This document shows, one piece after another, positions 25,391-33,001 of a stretch of DNA of 33,439 bases. The stretch comes from Kiritimatiellia bacterium (GTDB lineage: Bacteria; Verrucomicrobiota; Kiritimatiellia; RFP12; UBA1067), in assembly GCA_017432385.1 (NCBI GenBank), contig JAFRJH010000202.1:1-33439 (forward strand). The letters run 5' to 3'. Each line of letters starts with the position of its first letter. The stretch's first letter is position 1. Position numbers and translations under genes: made by a program. The notes under the pieces are model-generated. The model saw nothing but the letters and a program-made list of their open reading frames with translations, was not told the DNA's origin and did no database searches.

Positions 25391-28219
25391 CTACAGCCCC
25401 TCGACGAGGAAGCTGAGGCTGTACTCGCCACTCCCGATCATGTTGTCGTCGTGAGGCTTCGCACCCCAGCTGTTGTCTCCGCCGACGCCCATCTGGACTG
25501 CGTCGACATTGACGGTGATCGAATCCCCCTCGGATATGGACCATTGGTGCTTGACCTTCTCCAGCGAGGACTGCGGATAGGGCCACGCGTTGAAGCAGAC
25601 TGGCGCGCCGAGCGCGGTAATCTTCACAGACCTTCCCTTTCCGTCGCCGAAGGATATCCAGCGGCAGTCCGTGCGGTAGCCCTGCTCGCCCGGCTCGATG
25701 TAGTTGTCGGGGTTGAGGCGGCGCTCCGGATAGTCGATGCGTCCGTTCTCCCGCGCGAGGCCGCCGACGAGCCCTACGGACGCCTTCCAGACACCGAGAA
25801 GCGCGGCAGTGCGGCGGTCGGAGTAGTTCTCCCAGGGACCCAGTCCGTACCATTCCACTTTCGCCATGTCCTTCGGAATCGTAAATGTGACGCCGATGCG
25901 CGGCACGGGTGAATGATTTTCGCCGATGACGACCTTGAGTTCCACGAGATAGCACTTCTCGGACCTCGAGACCTTGAAGTCAGCACTGCACCCTTCCGGG
26001 AGTTCCTGGGCCTCCGTCGCGTCCTTCCACTCCCTGCACTGTTTCGCCATGTCCCATCCTCGGTCGTTGTCGATCGGCGCGCGCCAGAAGTTCATCCTGA
26101 ACGGATGCTCCGCAACGACCTCTGCGGCAGGCACGGCGACGGGCTCGAACGGCTTCGCGAACTGGTCCATCGCCGCGACGTCGGCACGTCCGCCCACGTC
26201 TGGGTCGATTTCACCGCGCACGAACAGGAACGTGATTGCGTCTCCGTCCGGAACTCCGTGGAGTCTGATCTCCTTCGCGGTGTCGGGCTCGAAGCCCTTG
26301 ACGTCAAGATGCCCGCTCTTGACGAATTTGCCGCCTTTTCTGACAATCCAGTGCGCGCCGAGACTGTCGAGAGTCGAGAATCGGTAGGCGTTGTATATCT
26401 TGGCGGTCTTCGTCTTCCAGTCCCACGAATCGACATGGACAGGCTGATAGGCGTGCTTGACCTCGAATGCCCCAGGATGGTACGTGCGGTCAGAGGCGAG
26501 AATGCCGTTGCAGTTGAAATTGTCTCCGTGGGGCCTCTCGCCGAAGTCGCCCCCGTAGGCGAGCCACGTCCCGCGTCCGTCGGTCTTCCAGAGCGCCTGG
26601 TCGGCGAAGTCCCAGATGAAGCCGCCCTGCATGGACGGATGCCTCCTCACGAGGTCCCAGTAGTCCTGGATGTCTCCGCAGGAGTTGCCCATCGCGTGCA
26701 TATACTCGCAGAGCACATAGGGCTTCTTCGGATTCTTCTTGACGTAGCCCTCGACATGCCAGGGCCTCGCGTACATCGGGCACTTAACGTCGCTGTGGTC
26801 GGAATCCTGCGCGCCCTCGTACTGGACGGGACGCGTCGCGTCGACAGCTTTCATCGCCTCGTATTCATCCTTCATCGCCGGACCGTCCCCACTCTCGTTG
26901 CCGAGCGACCAGATGACCACAGACGGATGGTTGCGGAAAGTCTTGACCATGTTCACGCCTCGTTCGACTATGGCGTCGCGATAGAGGGGATTCTTGGGGA
27001 GCACACCCTCCGTCTCGCCGTGAAGGCGCGCGCCATGCGCCTCGACGTTCGCCTCGCAGACGACGTAGATGCCCTCGCGGTCGCAGAGCTCGTACCACGT
27101 CGGGTCGTTAGGATAGTGACATGTCCTGACCGCGTTGATGTTGAGGTCATGGAATATCTCGATGTCGCGCTTCATCCCCTCGAGCGTTACGGCGTAGCCG
27201 GTCGCCGGCTCCATCTCGTGGCGGTTGACGCCCATGAAGAGCGCCCTCTTCCCGTTGATGTAGATGACCGAGTCCCTGATCTCGACTTTGCGGAATCCGA
27301 AGGCGACGGGATAGACTGACCCTCCCGCCGCCACCGTCTCGTAGTACATGTTCGGCGACTCGGAGCTCCACAGCTTCGGGTTGTCGTACTTCTTCTCGAG
27401 AAGCGTCTTCCCCTCCGCGTCGCGCACGGCGAGCGTGCCCGTTCCGAAGTCGTCGGAGAGCTGCGCCTCCACGATGATGTCTTGCGGGGCGCCCCTGCCC
27501 TCTGCGACAAGCCACACGTCGCGGAAGATTCCCGAGAGGCGCCAGAAGTCCTGGTCCTCGAGGAACGTTCCGTCGCAGTGCTTGAGGACCTCGGCCTCGA
27601 GCGCGTTATCGCCGTCCTTCAGGAACGGCGTGACGTCGAACTCCGCCGGAAGGCGGCTGTCCTGGGAGTAGCCGACATCCTTGCCGTTGACGCGGAGGAA
27701 CAGCGCGGAAGACACGCCGCCGAAGTGGATGACGACGCGGCGTCCTTTCCAGTCGGCGGGCACGGTGAACGAGCGCTTGTAGAGTCCGACCGGATTGCGG
27801 AAGTGGTAGCTCGTGTATTCCTTCGGCGGCTCGACGTATGGATCGCCCTCGTTCCACCCGTGGACGGGATATATCGCGTTCGTGTAGAGGGCCGGGTCGT
27901 ACTTCCCCTGCAGCTGCCAGCAGCCGGGAACCGCGATCTTTCCCGTCTTCTCCCATTCCTTCGCGTAGAAGTCGTGCTTCCACCGGAAGTCCCATTCGCC
28001 GTTGAGCGACTGAAGCCACTTCGACGCAGTGCGCGGCACCTCCCCTTTCGCGACGGCGAGCGCCACTGCCTCAGACTCGCACGGCACGACGATCGACCGC
28101 GCGGGCAACCGGTTGATCTGCGTTACGTTTGGATCGCGCCAGACCTCCTTGGCTCCCTGAGCCGCCGCTAGCGAGAACGCAAGCGGCAAGGACAGGGCCA
28201 ATACCAGCCATGTTCCCAT
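25391..28219 (-). CDS. GH2 beta-galactosidase, LacZ-type, exported
   Basis: 942 residues from ATG 28219, chosen because GGAG from the end of the upstream gene lies at the right distance and MGTWLVLALSLPLAFSLAAA is a signal peptide; an in-frame GTG at 28228 overlaps the upstream stop. GH2 layout: sugar-binding domain (LNGEWDFRW, VPGCWQLQGKYDPALYTN, SRLPAEFDVTPFL, DQDFWRLSGIFRDVWL), Ig-like domain, barrel from GVNRHEMEPATGYAVT with DLNINAVRTCHYPNDP, acid/base Glu in SLGNESGDG near 440, nucleophile Glu in LCEYMHAMGNS near 507, GGFIWDFADQAL, and the C-terminal beta-domain (VEWYGLGPWENYSDR). E. coli LacZ is slightly longer and cytoplasmic; this one carries a signal peptide. Expected to release terminal beta-galactose. 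Co-transcribed with the SGNH mosaic from promoter E. Confidence 0.92.
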   Translation of the reverse strand: MGTWLVLALSLPLAFSLAAAQGAKEVWRDPNVTQINRLPARSIVVPCESEAVALAVAKGEVPRTASKWLQSLNGEWDFRWKHDFYAKEWEKTGKIAVPGCWQLQGKYDPALYTNAIYPVHGWNEGDPYVEPPKEYTSYHFRNPVGLYKRSFTVPADWKGRRVVIHFGGVSSALFLRVNGKDVGYSQDSRLPAEFDVTPFLKDGDNALEAEVLKHCDGTFLEDQDFWRLSGIFRDVWLVAEGRGAPQDIIVEAQLSDDFGTGTLAVRDAEGKTLLEKKYDNPKLWSSESPNMYYETVAAGGSVYPVAFGFRKVEIRDSVIYINGKRALFMGVNRHEMEPATGYAVTLEGMKRDIEIFHDLNINAVRTCHYPNDPTWYELCDREGIYVVCEANVEAHGARLHGETEGVLPKNPLYRDAIVERGVNMVKTFRNHPSVVIWSLGNESGDGPAMKDEYEAMKAVDATRPVQYEGAQDSDHSDVKCPMYARPWHVEGYVKKNPKKPYVLCEYMHAMGNSCGDIQDYWDLVRRHPSMQGGFIWDFADQALWKTDGRGTWLAYGGDFGERPHGDNFNCNGILASDRTYHPGAFEVKHAYQPVHVDSWDWKTKTAKIYNAYRFSTLDSLGAHWIVRKGGKFVKSGHLDVKGFEPDTAKEIRLHGVPDGDAITFLFVRGEIDPDVGGRADVAAMDQFAKPFEPVAVPAAEVVAEHPFRMNFWRAPIDNDRGWDMAKQCREWKDATEAQELPEGCSADFKVSRSEKCYLVELKVVIGENHSPVPRIGVTFTIPKDMAKVEWYGLGPWENYSDRRTAALLGVWKASVGLVGGLARENGRIDYPERRLNPDNYIEPGEQGYRTDCRWISFGDGKGRSVKITALGAPVCFNAWPYPQSSLEKVKHQWSISEGDSITVNVDAVQMGVGGDNSWGAKPHDDNMIGSGEYSLSFLVEGL

Positions 28220-28224
28220 ACCCC

Positions 28225-28475
28225 TCACTCCACAACGACCTGGTAGAAGCAGCTCGGCTCGCCCGCCACTTTCGGTATCTCAAGCGTCAGTACGCCGTCG
28301 GCTTCGGCAGGATCGTCGAAATAGACCACCTCGGCGTCCTTGAGGCCGGCAAGCGTCGTCGACTTCCTGTAGCCGTAGGTGTGTCCCGCTGCGGCGTTGC
28401 TGATCGTAATGGCGACCTTGTCGGACAACACCGCAAACGGCACATCAACCCCCTCCCCGCCGATCACCGGCGCAT
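28225..28475 (-). repeat. Shared C-terminal domain, copy 4
   Basis: VAITISNAAAGHTYGYRKST, TLAGLKDAEVVYF, EPSCFYQVVVE then TGA. Linker PVIGGEGVDVPFAV as in copies 2 and 3. Confidence 0.9.
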
Positions 28476-31400
28476 CGGGCTCCACGGGAGCGCCCGCCGG
28501 CAGCTCCCGCACCTGGATGGCGTTGAGCGCACGCCATCCGGCGGGGCCGGAATACTTGACCGCAATGTCCTCCGTCGTGCCCGTCGCATCGAAGACACCG
28601 ACAAGCGAGGCGCCGTACTTGTTGGTGTCGCGCATGGCCATCGGCTCGAGATCACCGGCGCTGATCAGCGCATCGCTCCACTTGTTGTGCGCGAGGACCT
28701 GAACGAGATAGCGCTTTCCGGCCGTCAGCCCCTTGAGCGTGATCGTCAGCGTGCTTGTTGTGTTGGCCCACTTCCACGAGTTCTTCAGCATCGTGCCGAA
28801 GTCTCCGGTCACGCTCTCGCTGCCCGAGCTGCCGTCCGTCTGCGCCAGATCCGGCGAAACCGCCGTGTAGGTCGTATTCAGGTCGGCGTCCGCGGCGAAG
28901 GCAATTCCGTTGACCGTCACCGACTGGACGGCGTAGGCGTAGAGAAGCGTCCCGTCCGTACGGAAAACGGTCCCTTCCGCATCCGCAGCCCCGCCGGTCC
29001 AGCCAGTCTCGACGGAACCGCCGCCGCCACCGCTCGTCGCCTGCACGGTCGGATAGTCGCCGTCGGCGAACGTCTTGTCGCCCGAGAGCGCGAAGACGAC
29101 CGGGTTGCCGCCCGTGATCTCGTAGCCCGAGGCCGCGACAAACGTCACCGTGACCTGCGTGTTCGAAACGATCGAGTAGCTGCCCGCAACCGCCGCCACC
29201 GCGACGCCGTTTGTCGCAACGGAATCAAGGACAAGTCCCGCCTTTCCGGGAATCGTCAGCGTGCAGACGGGCGTCGCCGGATCGACAGGATCGACCGGAT
29301 TCTCGCCACCGCCACCACCCTCGCCGAGATCGCGCACCTGGACGGCGTTGACCGGCCGGTCGCCGTTCGAGCCGGAAAAGAGGATCTCTACATCCTGCGT
29401 CTCGGCCGAAGCAGTGAAGGTGCCAGTCATAAGAGCCCCGTACTTGCCGCTGGCTTCGTCGGAGCCGTAGACATGCTGCGATTCGCAGCCATTGGCGGAG
29501 ACCAGCATGCTGCCGCTCCAGTGCGTGTGCGAGAGGATCTGCACCAGATACCGTTCCCCCGGCGTCAGGTTCTTCAGCGTCAGCGTCACCGCCTTGGTGT
29601 CCGTCGACGAATCCGTCCACGTCCAGCCATTGCCGAGGATGAGTCCGTAGCCACTATCCGAAACTCCCTCGTTCATCAGGCCGCCGTCGAAGCCGGTAGC
29701 CTCCGGCGTGAAGGCGATTTTGTGGGAGGAATCAAGAGGCAGAGCCCGCGTGAACGAGACGCCGTTGACGGTCTGTCCCTGCGCCGCATAGGCGTAGACC
29801 AGCGTGCCCTCCGTGCTGAACTTCGCGCCGGCGGCGTCCATCGGTTCGGACGTCCAGCCGACCGGCGTCGGCGGCGGCTCGCCAATCCTGAAGTTGACGG
29901 ACTTCGCCGCGGACGTCTTGTTCGCGTCGGTCATGATCGTCACCGCGCAGGAATAGACCCCGTCGGCGAGATCGGCGATGTCGAACGTAGCCGTCGAGGC
30001 GGTTTGGCCCTCGAGCGCGGCCACGTCAGGCGCATTGGTCAGCGAGTAGAAAACCGAATAGGAGGTCGCCGAAACGCCTCCGTTGTCGGTTCCCATCTCG
30101 ATGCCCGAAAGCGAGATCGTCGCCGTCGTGCCGTTCGTCGAGACGGAAACCGACCCGATCGACGGCGCGACAACCGGCGCCGGCGGCGTGCCGATCCGGA
30201 AGGAGACGGACTTCGCCGCGGAGGTCTTGTTCTTGTCTGTCGTGATCGTCACCGCGCACGTGTATTCGCCGTCCGCGAGACCGGAGATCGTGAACTGCGC
30301 GGACGCACCGGTCTGGCCCGTAAGCGCGGCTACGGACGCCGCGTTGTTGAGCGAGTAGGAGACGGAATAGGAATTTGCGCTCTCACCGGCATCGTCCGTC
30401 CCCAGCACGATGCCCGAGAGAAAAACCGTCGCCGCCGTTTCGTTCGTCGTGACGGTGACCGAGCCGACCTTGGGCTGGACTACGATCGGCACGCCGCTCT
30501 CGCCGAGGTCGCGCACCTGGATGGCGTTGATGCCGTAGTTTCCGTCGGACGTGATCGTGAACGTCTTGGTGGACTCAGTTGCCGTAAAGGTCCCCGTCAG
30601 CGCGCCGCCGCAGGACCAGCCGTCGCCGTAGACCTTGATGAAATTCGGATCCCAATACGACTCCTTGATCCAAACATGGGCCTTGCTGTCACTGTTGTAG
30701 TTGCGATAGCCGAATATCTGAACGAGGTAGCTACGTCCAGCCGTGAGGTTCTTGAGCGTCACCGCCTTGTCGCCCTGGTTCGCCCACCAGCAGCGGTTCA
30801 GGAGGTCGTAGTAAGCGCCAGAGATGCTGCTCGGAGCCGACGCGCCGGAGGTCTGGTTGTACGGCCAGGAAATGTCGCCCGAGATGTTCGCGTTGTTGTT
30901 CCCGGCAGCCGCGAACGTAACGCCATTGACCGTGCAGGCCGAGGGCGCATACGCATACTTGAGTGTGCCGTCCGTGCGAATGGCGCTTTCGTCGGTCGGC
31001 AGCGGGCTCGCGTACCACGGCTCGGTCATCGTGAAGTCGAGCAGCGTCACGAGCTCCTTGTTGTCCGCCGTCGTGACGGTCACCTTGCAGGTATGGTCGC
31101 CGAGGGCGACATTCGGGATCACGAACGACTTCCTAACGCCCGTCTGGTTGGAAAGCGCACGTGTCTTCGCGCCGCCGTCGAGCTCGTAGTCAATCGCGTA
31201 GGACGTCACGGCGTTCGCGTTCGCGTCCGTTCCGAGGTTGATGCCGAAGACCGTGATCGTCGCGGAGCCCGCGCCGTCCGCGTTCGGAGCGGCCTTGGCG
31301 TAGCCGAGCGAGGGATCCGCCACGTGCGCCTGGCCGGCGGGAACCGAGAGATACTTGTGCATCGCGTTGGTCAGCGCAGGCTTCCAGAAATCCGAATAGG

Positions 31401-32151
31401 TGAAGAATTCCGGATGGAGGCAGAGTCCCACGGCGTCGTAGCCGCCGTGGCCGCCCTCGCGGTAGCAGACCTTGTCGGGCATCGAATTCTGCTGGAGGTA
31501 CTGGCTGCGGAGGTCCACCCAGAACACGCGCTTATTGTCGACGAACTGGAGGATGTAGTCGTTGACCGCCTCGCTCATGGCCGTCACTTCGGCCGCTTCG
31601 AAGTACCTGCTGTCGAAGCTGTAGGGGAGGATCGGCATCAGGAGGATCTTCGCGTCCGGATGCTTCGTCGCCATCTCGCAGAGCATGAGCCGGATCGACT
31701 CGGCGACATCCTCGGCGCGATCGGCGTGCTCGTTGTGGTCGATGCACTTCTGGTGGCCGTTGTTGATGCCGATCATGAGGGTCATGTACTTGGTGGTGTA
31801 CCCCTCGAGGGCGCGGTCTCTGAGACGCCACAGGATGTTCTGGACGCGGTCGCTGCCGATGCCCATGTTGAACGTCTTCGTGTTGTTGGGGTTCCCGTCG
31901 AGGCTCAGGTTCGGATTGCTGTTCCAGAAGTCGGTGATCGAGTCGCCGAACAGGACGATGTCGAAATCCTGGCCCTGGCTCTTCTCGATGTCTTCCTTGT
32001 AGTGGTTCTTGTGGTAGTCGTCCGTGCGCTCCTTCGGCGTGCACGGCTCCGAACTGTGGTCGGATCCCGGCACCTGGGTGCCTATTGTATCTCCGACGGA
32101 AACCAGCGTCAGGGCCGCGGCCAACACGGAGAGTACTGCTTTGATTTTCAT
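28225..32151 (-). CDS. Secreted SGNH-hydrolase mosaic with Ig-like and binding-like modules and shared C-terminal domain
   Basis: 1308 residues from ATG 32151 (GAGG 6-7 nt upstream; signal peptide MKIKAVLSVLAAALTLVSV). An ATG at 32169 is in frame but would fall only a few bases after the predicted transcription start. The SGNH domain (about 55-270) has LFGDSITDFW with the nucleophile Ser, FNMGIGSDRVQNILWR, LMIGINNGHQ and a late His (GLCLHPEFF). It resembles the PAF-acetylhydrolase-like group of SGNH esterases. Then come Ig-like repeat 1, binding-like module 1, Ig-like repeats 2 and 3, binding-like module 2, an 80-residue repeat, binding-like module 3 and the shared C-terminal domain. Probable role: deacylation of bound glycans, with modules holding substrate. 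Its last codons GTG GAG TGA form the ribosome site of the GH2 gene 5 bp downstream. Confidence 0.85.
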   Translation of the reverse strand: MKIKAVLSVLAAALTLVSVGDTIGTQVPGSDHSSEPCTPKERTDDYHKNHYKEDIEKSQGQDFDIVLFGDSITDFWNSNPNLSLDGNPNNTKTFNMGIGSDRVQNILWRLRDRALEGYTTKYMTLMIGINNGHQKCIDHNEHADRAEDVAESIRLMLCEMATKHPDAKILLMPILPYSFDSRYFEAAEVTAMSEAVNDYILQFVDNKRVFWVDLRSQYLQQNSMPDKVCYREGGHGGYDAVGLCLHPEFFTYSDFWKPALTNAMHKYLSVPAGQAHVADPSLGYAKAAPNADGAGSATITVFGINLGTDANANAVTSYAIDYELDGGAKTRALSNQTGVRKSFVIPNVALGDHTCKVTVTTADNKELVTLLDFTMTEPWYASPLPTDESAIRTDGTLKYAYAPSACTVNGVTFAAAGNNNANISGDISWPYNQTSGASAPSSISGAYYDLLNRCWWANQGDKAVTLKNLTAGRSYLVQIFGYRNYNSDSKAHVWIKESYWDPNFIKVYGDGWSCGGALTGTFTATESTKTFTITSDGNYGINAIQVRDLGESGVPIVVQPKVGSVTVTTNETAATVFLSGIVLGTDDAGESANSYSVSYSLNNAASVAALTGQTGASAQFTISGLADGEYTCAVTITTDKNKTSAAKSVSFRIGTPPAPVVAPSIGSVSVSTNGTTATISLSGIEMGTDNGGVSATSYSVFYSLTNAPDVAALEGQTASTATFDIADLADGVYSCAVTIMTDANKTSAAKSVNFRIGEPPPTPVGWTSEPMDAAGAKFSTEGTLVYAYAAQGQTVNGVSFTRALPLDSSHKIAFTPEATGFDGGLMNEGVSDSGYGLILGNGWTWTDSSTDTKAVTLTLKNLTPGERYLVQILSHTHWSGSMLVSANGCESQHVYGSDEASGKYGALMTGTFTASAETQDVEILFSGSNGDRPVNAVQVRDLGEGGGGGENPVDPVDPATPVCTLTIPGKAGLVLDSVATNGVAVAAVAGSYSIVSNTQVTVTFVAASGYEITGGNPVVFALSGDKTFADGDYPTVQATSGGGGGSVETGWTGGAADAEGTVFRTDGTLLYAYAVQSVTVNGIAFAADADLNTTYTAVSPDLAQTDGSSGSESVTGDFGTMLKNSWKWANTTSTLTITLKGLTAGKRYLVQVLAHNKWSDALISAGDLEPMAMRDTNKYGASLVGVFDATGTTEDIAVKYSGPAGWRALNAIQVRELPAGAPVEPDAPVIGGEGVDVPFAVLSDKVAITISNAAAGHTYGYRKSTTLAGLKDAEVVYFDDPAEADGVLTLEIPKVAGEPSCFYQVVVE
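28500..31320 (-). repeat. Module array in the SGNH mosaic: three Ig-like repeats, three binding-like modules, one 80-residue repeat
   Basis: In protein order: Ig-like (31320-31025), binding-like module (31017-30495), Ig-like (30485-30190), Ig-like (30172-29885), binding-like module (29865-29322), 80-residue repeat (29277-29040), binding-like module (29012-28500). The adjacent Ig-like pair is very similar at protein level (LADGEYTCAVTITTDKNKTS versus LADGVYSCAVTIMTDANKTS), suggesting recent duplication. Confidence 0.85.
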
Positions 32152-32180
32152 GACATGCCTCGCTTTCATTTTACGATGAA

Positions 32181-32226
32181 ATTATAGGCGAAAATTCACA
32201 ACCTCGCAATCCCTACAAATGTAGGT
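32181..32226 (-). promoter_or_regulatory. Palindrome-linked promoter E (drives 32151-25391 operon)
   Basis: Palindrome at 32211-32226 with one arm mismatch (ACCTAC-ATTT-GTAGGG on the minus strand); one base; -35 TTGCGA (32204-32209); 17-bp spacer; -10 TATAAT (32181-32186). It lies 5 bp after the stop of the 212-residue gene. The mismatch is in the arm distal to the promoter. Confidence 0.88.
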
Positions 32227-32231
32227 GGCGT

Positions 32232-32870
32232 CTAGTTGACGATAATAACCCCGCCGCTGGTCCCTGGTGCGTTCTCGGCCAGCTCCCGCACCTGGATGGC
32301 GTTGATCAAAGCCTGCCCGCTGTACGAGATCACGAACTCCTCCGTCGCGGCATCGGCTGTGAACTCGGCGGACAGCGAGCCGCCGTATTCCCAGCCGGTT
32401 CCGCCGTAGTGAATAACGGCAACCCCATCCGGAGCCGTTGCGGTCTGCGTAGTGTAATCATTGCGGAACGCAATCATCTGGACGAGATACTTTTTCCCAA
32501 CCTCAAGATTATTTAGTTGTATCTTCCGGCCTTTGGCAGACGCCCACCAGGGATGCTCAAGCATATCCTTATAGCCTCCGCTTTCTGTATCACCAGGCGC
32601 AGTAGCACCGGAAGTTCCGGCTCCTCCGGAAGCCTCCCAAACGACACAGTTCTCGGTATTGATGATTTTGTCCCCGACTCCGACAAACTCAACGCCGTTG
32701 GCCGTGTAGTTTCCGCGCGCGTAGGCGTACTTGAGCGTGCCATCGGTGCGGATCGACGTACTGCTTGCGGTGAGCGGCGTACCCGTCCATGTAACGTTGA
32801 ACGCGGCGCCCGCGGCGAGAGCCGACATCGCAACGAGAGCCGCACATGCGAACGACGCGACTGATTTCAT
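32232..32870 (-). CDS. Stand-alone secreted binding-like module protein
   Basis: 212 residues from ATG 32870: AAAGGAG lies 10 nt upstream and MKSVASFACAALVAMSALAAGAA is a signal peptide. The mature protein is a single copy of the module found eight times inside the three giant proteins: SIRTDGTLKYAYARGNYTAN, VEFVGVGDKI, NNLEVGKKYLVQMIAFRN, GGSLSAEFTADAATEEFVIS, LINAIQVREL. It ends soon after in a short linker (GTSGGVIIVN) with no C-terminal shared domain. The pattern G..Y.VQ....., a ligand-loop region and a closing NAIQVREL strand suggests a jelly-roll, malectin/NPCBM-like carbohydrate-binding fold, but I do not recognise a named family. It could be a soluble glycan-binding protein. It has its own promoter F. 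Confidence 0.75.
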   Translation of the reverse strand: MKSVASFACAALVAMSALAAGAAFNVTWTGTPLTASSTSIRTDGTLKYAYARGNYTANGVEFVGVGDKIINTENCVVWEASGGAGTSGATAPGDTESGGYKDMLEHPWWASAKGRKIQLNNLEVGKKYLVQMIAFRNDYTTQTATAPDGVAVIHYGGTGWEYGGSLSAEFTADAATEEFVISYSGQALINAIQVRELAENAPGTSGGVIIVN

Positions 32871-32938
32871 GACGATGATGCTCCTTTCCTTGTGGGCAGT
32901 GCGGATGCATTGCCACCTTCTGCACGACTTGCGACACA

Positions 32939-32984
32939 ATTATAGACGAAGCCAGGGACCATGGCAATCCCTACAAAAGGAGGG
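32939..32984 (-). promoter_or_regulatory. Palindrome-linked promoter F (drives 32870-32232)
   Basis: Palindrome at 32969-32984 with one arm mismatch (CCCTCC-TTTT-GTAGGG on the minus strand); one base; -35 TTGCCA (32962-32967); 17-bp spacer; -10 TATAAT (32939-32944). It lies 17 bp after the GH20 stop. As in promoter E, the mismatch is in the distal arm. Confidence 0.88.
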
Positions 32985-33001
32985 GGCGTCCGCCCCGGAA
33001 G

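Noticed and set aside
26340-26400. A possible short repeat insert in GH2 (FSTLDSLGAH, DNA rich in CTCGAC)
   Set aside because: The residues fit the normal LacZ beta-domain pattern here, and the DNA similarity is too short to separate from chance.
28129-32187. A plus-strand open frame of about 1350 codons opposite the SGNH mosaic gene, and similar long frames opposite other genes
   Set aside because: It is the antisense shadow of a GC-rich coding region: Arg/Val/Ala-rich, with no recognisable domain or signal peptide, while the minus strand encodes clear SGNH and repeat domains.
4518-32984. The palindromes as Rho-independent terminators of the upstream genes
   Set aside because: The stem is only 6-8 bp, no T-tract follows, loop bases vary, and the repeat is locked at one base from a -35 box, which fits an operator better.
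4518-32984. The palindromes as a CRISPR array or transposon ends
   Set aside because: Spacing is thousands of bases, each copy is next to a promoter, and there are no spacers, cas genes, transposase or target duplications.
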